Positions 43,335 through 52,717 of a stretch of DNA of 64,000 bases are shown here, in pieces. Numbering within the stretch: position 1 is the first letter of the stretch; each line of letters opens with the position of its first letter. The translations under genes were made by a program, and so were the position numbers. Below the pieces are notes generated by a model. The model was given only the letters and a program-made list of their open reading frames with translations, was not told the origin of the DNA and did not search any database. The stretch comes from GCA-003244245 sp963823755. GTDB lineage: Bacteria > Actinomycetota > Actinomycetes > Mycobacteriales > Pseudonocardiaceae. The stretch covers positions 372,001 to 436,000 of the forward strand of contig CAWGMP010000017.1 in the NCBI GenBank assembly GCA_963823755.1, given 5' to 3'.

Positions 43335-43942
43335 GCCGATCTCCTTGCCGAATGAGATTCAGGAATGGATCCGAGGTGGTGATGACACGCGTCGTCGTCA
43401 GCGGTGCCCATCAGGTGTCAGTGTGGGCGGGACGCCAGGTCGGCGTCGTCAGGACGTCCCCTGAAAATTGGCGACCGCCGGGAGGCGCGAACGCTAGCGT
43501 CGTCAGGGTTTCCCGGAGAATAGAATGTTCAGCGGGAGCGGTAGTGTCCATTTAGGGTGAGCTGTGATGCCATACGATGTAGAGGCCAGAGGTTGCGCCG
43601 CTGAGCCTGAGGTGGACTTCGCTGGGTTCCGCTTCCCTCCAGAAGTGATCATGTGACAGCGCCTTGGCAGCTGCGCCACGGGCTGTCCCAGCGAGCAGCC
43701 TTGCATATCTCGTCGTCGTGGGTTGCGGTCCGACCGAGTACACGGAGGCGTTTACCACGAACCCGGCGCCGACTTCGACACCCGACTCAGCCCCGCAAAA
43801 GCCAAAAACAGTACCTCAGGCCAGCTCCGCAAGCCACCGGATATCAAGTCACGTAAGTTCACAACAGGAGCCAAGAATGGCAACCAGTGCGCAGAGAAGA
43901 CGGCCGTCAAATTTTAGCGAGCCATCTTTCTTTTCACAATGA
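43335..43942. other. Gene-free interval
   Basis: About 600 bases. Frames on both strands are short. The 43335-43470 part should hold the promoter of the three-gene unit transcribed leftwards. The 43640-43940 part is AT-rich and seems non-coding. No repeat or hairpin of note. Confidence 0.35.
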
Positions 43943-44851
43943 TCACCTATCTCCAAGGTAAAATTCCATGCGAATGGTAGGGTCGTCCGGCAGGACGATA
44001 GTTCGCATTCCGGGCTGCCAGTTCCACGGCAGCAGAATGTACTTATTATTTGCCCGCAGTAGCAGACGTAGTCCGTCATAACGGTAGTAACGACTGTTCT
44101 GATCACCAATCAGCACGGTTTCCCGGATCCCCCCGCTGTCGAAATGCAAAGAATGCGGCGAAAAGACGACGACACTGGTGAGCGACCCGACCCGCTGCGC
44201 AATCTTCTGAGCATTTTCGACACCGTGGATTCGCGCATAATTCGCTAGCGACCAGAACAACGTGATGACCAGGAACGCCGTAAACGAGACCCGCGTAACG
44301 ATGTCGATCACATCGCTGCCACCGATCGGGGAGAGTTGTGTTCCAATCGCCGCACGCCACAGCGAGTTCGCGTACCCGATAAGCAAGGCGCCTAGCCCGA
44401 GCGACATGGGGATGAGAGGCCATGCCACCGGGTAGGTAACCACATCCAGGAAACCGAGGAGGCCGGCTAAGACCGACACTGCTCCAACCGCGCCCAAGGG
44501 AAAGATTACCCTTCTCCGCCATCCGTGGTCCCTTATCAACTTGATTAAACCGAGGTGAATAGGAATCGCAACGAGAACCACCAGCAGGAGCAAAACAACG
44601 GGCTTGACCGTCTCATTGATACTACGCAACAAATAATCCTGGATGGAAAACTCCAGGACGCTGTCTTCAATGCCAAAAACCCCATAAGTGGCGCTGGTAA
44701 GCGCCCAGCCGAAGTATACCATCAGCGCTGTAATCGCAGTAACTGGAGCAATGATCTTTCCAGCGATTTGAGCTAGCCGTGAGAGACCTTCGGGCGCACC
44801 ATTACGCCGATCTTGTGGGTTTTCCTCATCCGTCATCCTGAGTTGGTCCAA
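43943..44851 (-). CDS. Unknown multi-spanning membrane protein
   Basis: A 302-residue protein with about five hydrophobic segments (IIAPVTAITALMVYFGWALT, VVLLLLVVLVAIPIHLGLIK, VSVLAGLLGFLDVVTYPVAW, and others) and a soluble C-terminal domain of about 90 residues (SVVVFSPHSLHFDSGGIRET). The N-terminal part (YFGWALTSATYGVFGIEDSV then SIQDYLLRSINE) is a pattern I have seen in uncharacterised actinobacterial membrane proteins. ATG 44851 is used; ATG 44836 is possible. It follows the lipoprotein gene by 65 bases on the same strand. Confidence 0.65.
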   Translation of the reverse strand: MDQLRMTDEENPQDRRNGAPEGLSRLAQIAGKIIAPVTAITALMVYFGWALTSATYGVFGIEDSVLEFSIQDYLLRSINETVKPVVLLLLVVLVAIPIHLGLIKLIRDHGWRRRVIFPLGAVGAVSVLAGLLGFLDVVTYPVAWPLIPMSLGLGALLIGYANSLWRAAIGTQLSPIGGSDVIDIVTRVSFTAFLVITLFWSLANYARIHGVENAQKIAQRVGSLTSVVVFSPHSLHFDSGGIRETVLIGDQNSRYYRYDGLRLLLRANNKYILLPWNWQPGMRTIVLPDDPTIRMEFYLGDR

Positions 44852-44916
44852 TCATCCGGACGGAGTGGCCGATGCACTGCCCGTGACGGGTATTCTTCTG
44901 ACCCCTGGATTCGCCG

Positions 44917-45786
44917 TCACTGATTTGGCCGAGGGGGCGTAGTAGTCGTAGTTGGTACAGCCGTCGGGTTAGCCGTCGGCTCACGGGTTGGGTTAGCCGT
45001 CGGGCTAGTCGTTGGCTCACGGGTCGGCTTCGCCGTCGGGCTGGTCGTCGGGCTGGTCGTCGGCTCACGGGTCGGCTTCACCGTGGGGCTAGCCGGTGGC
45101 TCATGGGTCGGCTTCGTCGCTGGTCCAGTTGTCATCGGTGTAGTACCCGGCGTTGGTTTGGTCGTCGTTACAACGCATCGCGCTATCGCATCTGGATGCT
45201 TCGCCGCTTGGCACAACTCACTGAAAATCGAAGCTGTTCTTTCTGGAGAAAAACTGATCGCCTGGCCAGCCGCACGCTCAGCTGCCGCACCGTCTCCACT
45301 CATCGCCAAACCGACAGCTTCGGCGCGGTAAATCGTCGTAGCCAACTCCTTACGCACATCGCTCGGCACAACAGGGATAGCACATGTCCCCTGTTTAAGC
45401 GCCTGAAGTCCCACCTCAATGTTCCCACGATTAACATCAGCGATGCCCTGGACTGCGTCGGCAACGCATTTCGTCGTCACATTTCCCCCTTCACCCGCGC
45501 GCCGGGCTGCCTTCGCGGCGGCGTCGAAATTTCGTGCTTGCAGATCGCGATTTGCTTCACTCAGAAATACCCGCGAGGCGTCGGGGATGTCAGCACCTCC
45601 GTTGAGAGGGACGATCGTGCCCAACGGGACGACTTGAACGGCAGGTCTGTTGCCCGATTCCTCACCCTGCTTGCAGCTCGTGACTAGGAGAAAAATCACA
45701 AACACCAACCGGAGGAGCACCGCCACGTACGGCTCCCGCGAAGCGTCCCGGCCGACAGCAGGCACCGAGCTCGTACCCCAGGACAT
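44917..45786 (-). CDS. Secreted lipoprotein with Pro/Thr-rich repeat tail
   Basis: A 289-residue protein. The start at 45786 is set by AGGAGG seven bases upstream. After a short basic N-terminus comes a hydrophobic signal (VAVLLRLVFVIFLLVTSCKQ) with lipobox V-T-S-C, giving a lipid-anchored protein. Residues about 60-210 are helical with a TPR-like look (SEANRDLQARNFDAAAKAAR). The last 75 residues are low-complexity repeats of the KPTREPTTSPT kind, typical of wall-spanning stalks. No function known. It probably works with the membrane protein encoded next to it. Confidence 0.7.
   Translation of the reverse strand: MSWGTSSVPAVGRDASREPYVAVLLRLVFVIFLLVTSCKQGEESGNRPAVQVVPLGTIVPLNGGADIPDASRVFLSEANRDLQARNFDAAAKAARRAGEGGNVTTKCVADAVQGIADVNRGNIEVGLQALKQGTCAIPVVPSDVRKELATTIYRAEAVGLAMSGDGAAAERAAGQAISFSPERTASIFSELCQAAKHPDAIARCVVTTTKPTPGTTPMTTGPATKPTHEPPASPTVKPTREPTTSPTTSPTAKPTREPTTSPTANPTREPTANPTAVPTTTTTPPRPNQ
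44936..45120 (-). repeat. In-gene tandem repeats encoding PT-rich tail
   Basis: Imperfect units of 18-36 bases (such as cggctcacgggtcggcttcg on the plus strand) repeat several times and encode the Pro/Thr/Glu repeats of the lipoprotein C-terminus. Such repeats can vary in number between strains. Confidence 0.7.
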
Positions 45787-46690
45787 GACCCACCTCCTAG
45801 AGGAGGGAGCTACCGACATAGCCACTTGATACCAGTCGACGGCAGATCCACACCAACAGGTTACGGCCAAGCGATTTCGACGCCCGGACACAACAATTCC
45901 GAACCTCCTAAGCTTTGCCTGGAGCGTGTGATCTCAGCGACGCAGTAGTCAGTAGCCGTTCAGCCTACCGGTCCCCACACCGACCACTATAGTCGCGAGA
46001 CGCGCCCGGTGTATGCCGCGTTCCGTACCCGAACCCGCGCCGTACGGCATACGGTACTGCACAATCACCGTAGGAACTCATGCCATGAAGATCACTATCG
46101 ACCAGATCGGAAACGAGTTCGGCAATAACGAATCAGGCAAAGCAGCACGGCGAACACCACACGGAGCCAGCTGATGATAAACCATTCCCTAACCGTATGT
46201 CGCCGCGTCCGACGGTTGGCGGAGTGCAGACGGTGTGGTCCGTGGAATCAATCGTCACATCAACTACAGGACAAAGTGGCCGCCGTAGACGTTGACGACC
46301 CCAGCAGAAGCCACATGCGCGCCGATGACCATGTCACAATCGCGTCGCGACCGGACACTGCCGGTTCGGTGTCGACCAATGCCTGAATCGAGTCCGGGGC
46401 GAATAACACCTCGACGGTATCGCGCGACCATTCCACCTGACCGGTGGTCACCACGTCTGCCCGTGCTTGCCATGCGCGATCATCGCGACGGTCCCACCGT
46501 TCTCGGCGTGCCGCACAGCGTCGTTCCCCGACTCGAACTCGTTGCTCGCGACGACCTTACTGCCCCCGGGGCCGCCGACTGCGGGCCCAACGTGGGGCGT
46601 TGCACGTCGGCGGAATCCCCGGACGAAGGCAGCGGTGGGGGTGTGGCTAGTTTCCGGAAATCGTTTTCCTCACGGAGTGGTGGCGCCGCT
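45787..46690. other. Long intergenic region before the sugar transporter
   Basis: About 900 bases without a supported gene. A 29-codon frame (46085-46174, MKITIDQIGNEFGNNESGKA) has an AGGA upstream but no known relatives. An inverted repeat with arms gtatgccg and cggcatac lies around 46012-46055. On the minus strand near 46460-46560 a frame reads NGGTVAMIAHGKHGQTW, probably debris. A perfect 10-base palindrome, tttccggaaa (about 46651-46660), lies just before the ABC gene and could be an operator. Confidence 0.4.
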
Positions 46691-48214
46691 ATGGTCGAGC
46701 CGGTGTTGGAGATGCGCGAAGTGTCCAAGCGCTATCCGGGGGTGCTCGCGGTCGATCGGGTGAGCGTGACGGTGTCGCCCGGTGAGGTCCACGTCGTTGC
46801 CGGTGAGAACGGCGCCGGTAAGTCGACCCTGATGAAGCTTCTGTCGCAGGTCGAGCGATGGGACGACGGTGTTGTTCTCGTCGGGGGCAAGCCGGTGGAG
46901 TTCCGTGGTCCACGCTTCGCTCAGCTGGTGTTGGGCGTGTCGATGGTGCACCAGGAGCTGGCGCTGGCCCCGCACCTGACTGTGGCGGAGAACCTGTGCC
47001 TGGGCGACGAGTCGGCCCGACTGGGTGTGTTGTCTCGTCGCGCCGAGCGCAGGCGTGCCGGCGCGCTGCTTGCCCGGGTCAATCTCACAGTCGACCCGGG
47101 CCGCCTCGTGGGCACGCTGCCGGTCGCCGATCGGCAGCGGGTCGAGATCGCGAAGGCGCTCGGTGGTAACCCTCGGGGCGGACCTCCTCGGGTCGTGATC
47201 CTGGACGAGCCGACCGCGATGCTCACCGAGACCGAGAGCGGCGATCTGTTCGGGGTGATCGCGGAGCTGAAAGCGCACGGCATCGCTATCGTGTACATCT
47301 CTCATCGCCTCGATGAGGTGGCCCACCTTGCCGACCGGGTCACCGTCCTGCGCGACGGCAGGGTTGTCCAGACACTGCCCTCGGCGCAGGTGTCACCGCA
47401 ACGCCTGATCAAGCTTATGGTCGGTCGGGACATCGACAACCTCTATCGCAAACCAAGAGTCGAGATCGGGGAGGTTCTGCTCCGGGCGGAAGGCATCTCC
47501 CGGCGCGGCAGGGTCACCGACCTCGTCGACTGCACGGTCCAGGTTCGGGCCGGCGAGATCGTCGGGTTCGCCGGTCTGGTCGGCGCTGGTCGGACCGAGC
47601 TCGCGCGGGCCATCTTCGGCGCGGACATCCCGGAGGCAGGGCGCGTTCTCCTGCGGGGGCGCGAGGTCCGCATCAGGTCACCTCGGGAAGGGATCGAGGC
47701 GGGACTCGGCTACCTGACGGAGGATCGCAAAGGCCAGGGGCTGGCCCTGCAACTCCCCATCGATCAGAACATCACCCTGGCGAACATCCCGCACCGCTTC
47801 GGCATCATCAACCTGAGCAAGGAGCGGAGAACTGCGCTGTCCCGGCGAGATCAGCTGGGCATCAAGACACCGTCGATCGCACGTCCGGTCCGGGTGCTCT
47901 CCGGCGGCAACCAGCAGAAGGTCGTGGTGGCGAGGTGGTTGGAGACCAAAGGCCAGGTGCTCTTCTTCGACGAGCCGGCGCGTGGCGTCGATGTGGGCGC
48001 CAAAGCCGAGATATTCGATCTGATCGGGCAGCTGGCCAGCGAAGGGCGTGGGATCGTCATCATCAGTTCTTACCTCCCAGAACTGCTCAACATGTGTGAT
48101 CGCATCATTGTCCTTCGCGCTGGGCGAATCGCCGGGGAGTTGGCTCGCGAGCAGTTCTCCGAGGAGCGGGTCATGCAGTTGGCTACCGGAAGTGCCACCG
48201 GCGCGGCGGTGTAG
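46691..48214 (+). CDS. Sugar ABC transporter ATP-binding protein (RbsA type)
   Basis: A 507-residue tandem ATPase. The first domain has Walker A GENGAGKSTLMK and Walker B VVILDEPTAMLTETES. The second carries GLVGAGRTELARAIFGAD, signature VLSGGNQQKVVVARWL and Walker B FFDEPARGVDVG. As usual for this family the second Walker A is degenerate. I chose the ATG at 46691 because the family starts there; the frame is open much further upstream without similarity. First gene of a three-gene importer operon (ATPase, permease, binding protein). Confidence 0.93.
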   Translation: MVEPVLEMREVSKRYPGVLAVDRVSVTVSPGEVHVVAGENGAGKSTLMKLLSQVERWDDGVVLVGGKPVEFRGPRFAQLVLGVSMVHQELALAPHLTVAENLCLGDESARLGVLSRRAERRRAGALLARVNLTVDPGRLVGTLPVADRQRVEIAKALGGNPRGGPPRVVILDEPTAMLTETESGDLFGVIAELKAHGIAIVYISHRLDEVAHLADRVTVLRDGRVVQTLPSAQVSPQRLIKLMVGRDIDNLYRKPRVEIGEVLLRAEGISRRGRVTDLVDCTVQVRAGEIVGFAGLVGAGRTELARAIFGADIPEAGRVLLRGREVRIRSPREGIEAGLGYLTEDRKGQGLALQLPIDQNITLANIPHRFGIINLSKERRTALSRRDQLGIKTPSIARPVRVLSGGNQQKVVVARWLETKGQVLFFDEPARGVDVGAKAEIFDLIGQLASEGRGIVIISSYLPELLNMCDRIIVLRAGRIAGELAREQFSEERVMQLATGSATGAAV

Positions 48215-48218
48215 CACG

Positions 48219-49205
48219 ATGAGATCGGGGCGGCGCCGTATCCCGTTGTCCGACACATGGCGCGACCGAGTTCGTTCCGCGGTGTCCCAGTTGGCGGCGG
48301 CCGGCGCCGTGATGGTGCTTTTCGTTTACCTGTCCTTCGCATCTGATGCCTTCCTCAGCGAGAACAACCTGTTCAACATCGGTGTCCAGTCCGCGGTGGT
48401 GGCGATCATCTCGATCGGCATGACCATGGTGATCATCACTGCTGGAATCGATCTGTCCGTCGGCTCGGTGGCCGCTCTGTCAGGCGTGCTCGGCACGATG
48501 ATGGTGGTGGAGTACGGCGTCGGAGTTCCATTGGCGATCGTCGGCGGGGCGGCGATCGGAGCCATCGCGGGCGTGGTCAACGGTTTGCTTGTGACGCAGG
48601 CCGGAATGGCGCCGTTCATCGCTACTCTGGGTATGCTCAGCGTGGCCCGTGGCCTTGTGTACATCGTGACCGGTTCCGTCGCCGTCTCCGGTGCGCCACC
48701 GGAGTTCACGCTGCTTGGTCAGGGAAAACTCGGGGCGTTACCGATCCCGATCCTGGCTCTCGTCATCGTCGCTCTGGCCGGACACTTCATCCTGACCCGG
48801 ACCAAACTGGGGAGATACGCGTATGCCATGGGATCCAACATCGAAGCCGCACGACTGTCCGGAATCCCGGTCAAGCGCTACCTCACGATCGTCTACATCA
48901 TCTCCGGAGTTCTTGCGGGCTTCGGCGGCATGATCGCTGCGTCCCGAGTCAATTCCGGGCAACCGAACTTCGGTATCGGGCTCGAGCTCGACGTGATCGC
49001 CGCTACCGTGATCGGCGGGGCCAGCCTTTTCGGCGGTGAGGGAAAGGTCATCGGCACCTTGCTCGGAGCCCTGTTGATCGCGTTGATCCGCAACGGGTCC
49101 GTGCTCCTGGACATCAATACCTTCTACCAGCAGGTCATCATCGGAGTGATCATCTGGATCGCCGTGTTCTGGGACCAGTACCGGCGGCGGGCAGCAGCCG
49201 GTTGA
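48219..49205 (+). CDS. Sugar ABC transporter permease (RbsC type)
   Basis: A 328-residue permease of the ribose/xylose family with eight to ten helices. Family signatures: ISIGMTMVIITAGIDLSVGS, FIATLGMLSVARGLVYIVTG, the EAA-like loop GSNIEAARLSGIPVKRYL, and GLELDVIAATVIGGASLFGG. The ATG at 48219 follows the ATPase stop by four bases. Confidence 0.93.
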   Translation: MRSGRRRIPLSDTWRDRVRSAVSQLAAAGAVMVLFVYLSFASDAFLSENNLFNIGVQSAVVAIISIGMTMVIITAGIDLSVGSVAALSGVLGTMMVVEYGVGVPLAIVGGAAIGAIAGVVNGLLVTQAGMAPFIATLGMLSVARGLVYIVTGSVAVSGAPPEFTLLGQGKLGALPIPILALVIVALAGHFILTRTKLGRYAYAMGSNIEAARLSGIPVKRYLTIVYIISGVLAGFGGMIAASRVNSGQPNFGIGLELDVIAATVIGGASLFGGEGKVIGTLLGALLIALIRNGSVLLDINTFYQQVIIGVIIWIAVFWDQYRRRAAAG

Positions 49206-49243
49206 TTCAAACGTCACGAGAACCCTGGAGAAAGAGAGGCGCC

Positions 49244-50260
49244 ATGCGTATCCGGCTCTCGGCAACACTGGCCTGTGCGGCCGCTGCCATTATGCTGACG
49301 TCGGGTTGTGGAGCGGTCACTGTGCAGGGTTCAGGCGGCGGCCCGAAGGTGAAGGCCAGCGGCCCCATCACCCTCGCGGTAGTCCCCAAGGCTGTCGGGT
49401 TCGACTTCTGGGACAGCGTCCGCAAAGGGGCGGAGTGCGCGGCGGCGAAAATGCCCGACGTGACGGTCCGGTGGGACGGAGTAACCGCGGAGACCGACGT
49501 CACCGGCCAGGTCAACCTATTGCAGAACTTCTTGACCCGGCAGGTGGACGGTGTTGTCTATGCGGCCACCGACGCGAAAGTCCTCGCCCAGGTCACCCAG
49601 AATGCGCTGAGCCAGAACGTTCCAGTGATCAATATCGACTCCGGAACGAGCCCGCAGCCGGACAACGTGCCCTTGTTCGCGACCGACAACGTCGCGGCCG
49701 CGCGAAAGGCTGCTGATCTGCTCGCCGATGCGCTGGGCCCGGGCGACCACAGAGTCGCGTTCATTCCGTTTCAGCCCGGAACGATGACCAACGACCAGCG
49801 CACCCGGGGCTTCACAGCGGGGCTCGCACAGCACCCGAATCTGAAGCTGGTGGCCGAGCAGTCCAGCAACAGCGACCCCAACACCGCGCTGTCGGTCACC
49901 GAGAACATCGTGACCGCCAACCCCGATCTGGACGGGATCTTCGCGGCGAGCGAGCCTGGTGTGGTTGGCGCCGTCAACGCTTTGAACCAGGCGGGCAAAG
50001 CTGGAAAGATCAAACTCGTCGGGTGGGATGCGTCACCGGACGAGATCAAGGGCGTCACATCGGGCGCAATTACCGCGCTCGTCGTCCAGAACCCGTTCCG
50101 GATGGGCTTCGACTCGGTCAACGCGATGGTGAAGACGGTACGGACCGGCCAGATCACGTCCAGCGAGGACACCGGCGTCACCTTCGTCACCCGGCGGAAC
50201 ATCACCGGTCCCCCGGTCCAGGCGATTCTCAAGCCACGCTGCGACAGTCCGCCCGCGTGA
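49244..50260 (+). CDS. Sugar-binding lipoprotein of the ABC importer
   Basis: A 338-residue periplasmic-binding-protein-like lipoprotein (RbsB family). The signal ends in LTSGC, the lipid anchor. The body has TLAVVPKAVGFDFWDSVRKG-like strands, DGVVYAATDAKVLAQVTQNA and VPVINIDSG. The start ATG at 49244 has a GAGAGG-type site upstream. The ligand is probably a pentose or hexose; no sugar kinase or isomerase is adjacent to narrow it. Confidence 0.92.
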   Translation: MRIRLSATLACAAAAIMLTSGCGAVTVQGSGGGPKVKASGPITLAVVPKAVGFDFWDSVRKGAECAAAKMPDVTVRWDGVTAETDVTGQVNLLQNFLTRQVDGVVYAATDAKVLAQVTQNALSQNVPVINIDSGTSPQPDNVPLFATDNVAAARKAADLLADALGPGDHRVAFIPFQPGTMTNDQRTRGFTAGLAQHPNLKLVAEQSSNSDPNTALSVTENIVTANPDLDGIFAASEPGVVGAVNALNQAGKAGKIKLVGWDASPDEIKGVTSGAITALVVQNPFRMGFDSVNAMVKTVRTGQITSSEDTGVTFVTRRNITGPPVQAILKPRCDSPPA

Positions 50261-50317
50261 GACGCCTCCTGGAGACCGCCTTAACGGCCAGCCCCTCCTC
50301 CCTCGATCCTCGAGCAG

Positions 50318-50914
50318 CTACGAACCGCTGAGCACGGCCACCGCGTCGGTGGCGACGGCGGCGGCGTGCGCGGCCCGGTCGGCCAGATCGCCGCCGAGCT
50401 CACCGAGTTCGACGTTGAGACGGACCAGCTCAGCAGCCGCCCGAGCCGCGGCCGCGGCCAAGGTCGCCGCCGTGAAAGCGTCTCCACGCAGGTTGGGGTT
50501 ACCCCGCTTCGCGAGCTCGACCGCCTCTGCGGCGATACCGCTTGCGGCCTCAGCGATCTCGGTCGGAACCCGGGCGGCCCGCTCCAGGGTGCGACGGATC
50601 TGCCGGCGGCGAACCTCCGGATCGGGCTCGCGAGGTAGCGCGAACGCGGCGAGCACGGCTTGGTAGGCCTCGGCGTCCCGCTCAGCAAGGGCAGCAAGCT
50701 GACCCCGGATCCTGTCGACGTACGCTGCCCGTCCCGCCGAGTCGATCAGCTGCGCGGTGGACAACCGTGCCGCCATCCCGAGCAGCCCCGCAGCCATCGC
50801 GGCGGTGATCGCCGCCGCGGCGCCGCCCCCCGGAGCGGGCTGCTTCGCTGCGAGGCGATCCAGCAGATCAGCAACCGAGCACTCGAGCAGCGGAGCGCGT
50901 CGAGCGGTGATCAC
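50318..50914 (-). CDS. Cyclodeaminase/cyclohydrolase-fold protein (FchA type)
   Basis: A 198-residue helical protein of the formiminotransferase-cyclodeaminase family: SVADLLDRLAAKQPAPGGGA at the N-terminus, RDAEAYQAVLAAFALP, then VPTEIAEAASGIAAEAVELA and NLRGDAFTAATLAAAAARAA. Stand-alone members are methenyltetrahydrofolate cyclohydrolases or formimino-THF cyclodeaminases in one-carbon metabolism. The GTG at 50914 suits family length; the ribosome site is weak. Convergent with the sugar operon and downstream of ahcY on the same strand, separated by a hairpin. Confidence 0.85.
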   Translation of the reverse strand: MITARRAPLLECSVADLLDRLAAKQPAPGGGAAAAITAAMAAGLLGMAARLSTAQLIDSAGRAAYVDRIRGQLAALAERDAEAYQAVLAAFALPREPDPEVRRRQIRRTLERAARVPTEIAEAASGIAAEAVELAKRGNPNLRGDAFTAATLAAAAARAAAELVRLNVELGELGGDLADRAAHAAAVATDAVAVLSGS

Positions 50915-51205
50915 GAGAGACCGACGATCTCGCCGCGCGAATCGATGTCGATTCGGGTCGCAGCGGGGCTGGTACCCAGGCTCGGTGCCGGCGACATCCA
51001 ACCGGTGGCGCGCCCTCGAGCACCGGGTCCGACGAGATCGACAAGTGGGTTGTGACAATGCATACCGGCAGCCTTTCGAAGCCATCGCGCTCGTAGCTCT
51101 CCAGCTGACGGGACGCCGTGACAGGCCACCGCCCCGCCCCCTGCGCACTCTGGAGCTCGTGAGTGTGTAACAGTGTTATAGCACTCCACGCCACTCACGA
51201 GTACG
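50915..51205 (-). terminator. Intergenic with a 10-base inverted repeat after ahcY
   Basis: Arms ctcgtgagtg (51156-51165) and cactcacgag (51192-51201) are perfectly complementary around a 26-base loop, starting four bases beyond the ahcY stop. There is no clear T-run, so it would act as a non-canonical terminator. The GTGAGTGG core recurs around guaA. The remainder of the interval shows no gene. Confidence 0.5.
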
Positions 51206-52684
51206 TCAGTACCGGTAGTGCGCTGGTTTGTAGGGGCCTTCCACGTCCACGTCGATGTATTCGGCTTGTTCTTTGGTCAGCTTGGTGAGCTGCCCGCCCA
51301 GGGCTTCGACGTGGATCCGAGCGACCTTCTCGTCGAGCACCTTAGGCAGGGTGTAGACCTCCCGATCGTATTCCTGGTATTTGGTGAACAGCTCGATCTG
51401 CGCGATCACCTGGTTGGAGAACGAGTTCGACATCACGAAACTCGGGTGCCCGGTGGCGTTGCCCAGGTTCAGCAACCGCCCCTCGGACAACACAATGATC
51501 GAATGCCCATCCTTGAAGGTCCACTCATCGACCTGTGGCTTGATCACCAACCGGCGGGCGCCCGACCGCCGCTCCAACCCGGCCATGTCGATCTCATTGT
51601 CGAAGTGCCCGATATTGCCCAGGATCGCCTGGTGTTTCATCCGGGCCATGTGGTCGACCGTCACGATTTCCTTGTTCCCGGTGGCGGTCACGATGATGTC
51701 CGCGCGGTCGACGATGTTGTCCAGGGTGTCGACGGTGAAACCATCCATCATCGCCTGTAGCGCACAGATCGGGTCCACCTCGGCCACCACCACCCGAGCG
51801 CCTTGACCCCGTAACGACTCAGCGCACCCCTTGCCGACATCCCCATAGCCACATACCAGGCACAACTTCCCGGCGATCAACACATCCACTGCCCGGTTGA
51901 TCCCATCGATCAGCGAATGCCGGCACCCGTACTTGTTGTCGAACTTCGACTTGGTCACCGAATCGTTGACGTTGATCGCCGGGAACAACAACTCCCCTGC
52001 CGCAGCCAACTGATACAACCGGTGCACGCCGGTGGTGGTCTCCTCGGTCACCCCATGGATGCCCGCACCGATCGCCGTCCACTTGCCCGGTGTAGCGGCC
52101 AACGAGGTCCGCAACACCTGCAAGAACACCTTCCACTCAGCCGAGTCGTCATCGTCCGCGGCGGGCACCACCCCGGCCTTTTCGAAGGTCGCTCCCTTGT
52201 GCACCAGCAGAGTGGCGTCTCCTCCGTCATCCAGGATCATGTTCGGTCCGGCCCCGTCAGGCCAGGTCAGCATCTGCTCGGTGCACCACCAGTACTCCTC
52301 CAGCGTCTCGCCCTTCCAAGCGAAACACGGCACTCCCTGCGGCTGTTCAGCGCTGCCGTGCGGACCCACCACCACGGCCGCCGCGGCATGATCCTGGGTG
52401 GAGAAGATGTTGCACGATGCCCACCGGACCTCAGCGCCGAGACTGACCAGGGTCTCGATCAACACGGCCGTCTGGATGGTCATGTGCAGCGAGCCCGAGA
52501 TCCGCGCCCCCCGCAGCGGGTACACCTCCGCGTACTCCCGCCGCAGTGCCATCAAACCCGGCATCTCGTGCTGCGCCAACCTGATCTCGTTACGACCGAA
52601 GTCAGCCAGACTCAGATCCGTCACAGCGAAATCAATACCAGCGCGACTCTGTAGTTTTTTCTCGGCGGCCGGCGCCATAGTCAT
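51206..52684 (-). CDS. ahcY: Adenosylhomocysteinase
   Basis: A 492-residue NAD-dependent enzyme cleaving S-adenosylhomocysteine to adenosine and homocysteine. Key parts: SGSLHMTIQTAVLIETL, NVNDSVTKSKFDNKYGCRHS, the NAD fold CGYGDVGKGCAESLRGQGA, and the C-terminal DVEGPYKPAHYRY. The ATG at 52684 has AAGGAG upstream. It follows the adenosine kinase-like and metK genes on the same strand, together forming the SAM cycle. Confidence 0.97.
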   Translation of the reverse strand: MTMAPAAEKKLQSRAGIDFAVTDLSLADFGRNEIRLAQHEMPGLMALRREYAEVYPLRGARISGSLHMTIQTAVLIETLVSLGAEVRWASCNIFSTQDHAAAAVVVGPHGSAEQPQGVPCFAWKGETLEEYWWCTEQMLTWPDGAGPNMILDDGGDATLLVHKGATFEKAGVVPAADDDDSAEWKVFLQVLRTSLAATPGKWTAIGAGIHGVTEETTTGVHRLYQLAAAGELLFPAINVNDSVTKSKFDNKYGCRHSLIDGINRAVDVLIAGKLCLVCGYGDVGKGCAESLRGQGARVVVAEVDPICALQAMMDGFTVDTLDNIVDRADIIVTATGNKEIVTVDHMARMKHQAILGNIGHFDNEIDMAGLERRSGARRLVIKPQVDEWTFKDGHSIIVLSEGRLLNLGNATGHPSFVMSNSFSNQVIAQIELFTKYQEYDREVYTLPKVLDEKVARIHVEALGGQLTKLTKEQAEYIDVDVEGPYKPAHYRY

Positions 52685-52717
52685 CGCAATGCACTCCTTG
52701 GTCGGTGAAGTGGGAAG

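Noticed and set aside
46240..46570. Minus-strand fragments that looked like pieces of a dehydrogenase
   Set aside because: The matching words change frame repeatedly and I could not fit them to one family.
46292..46690. A 133-residue N-terminal extension of the sugar ABC ATPase
   Set aside because: The family begins at the ATG at 46691; upstream codons have no similarity and include a likely operator palindrome.
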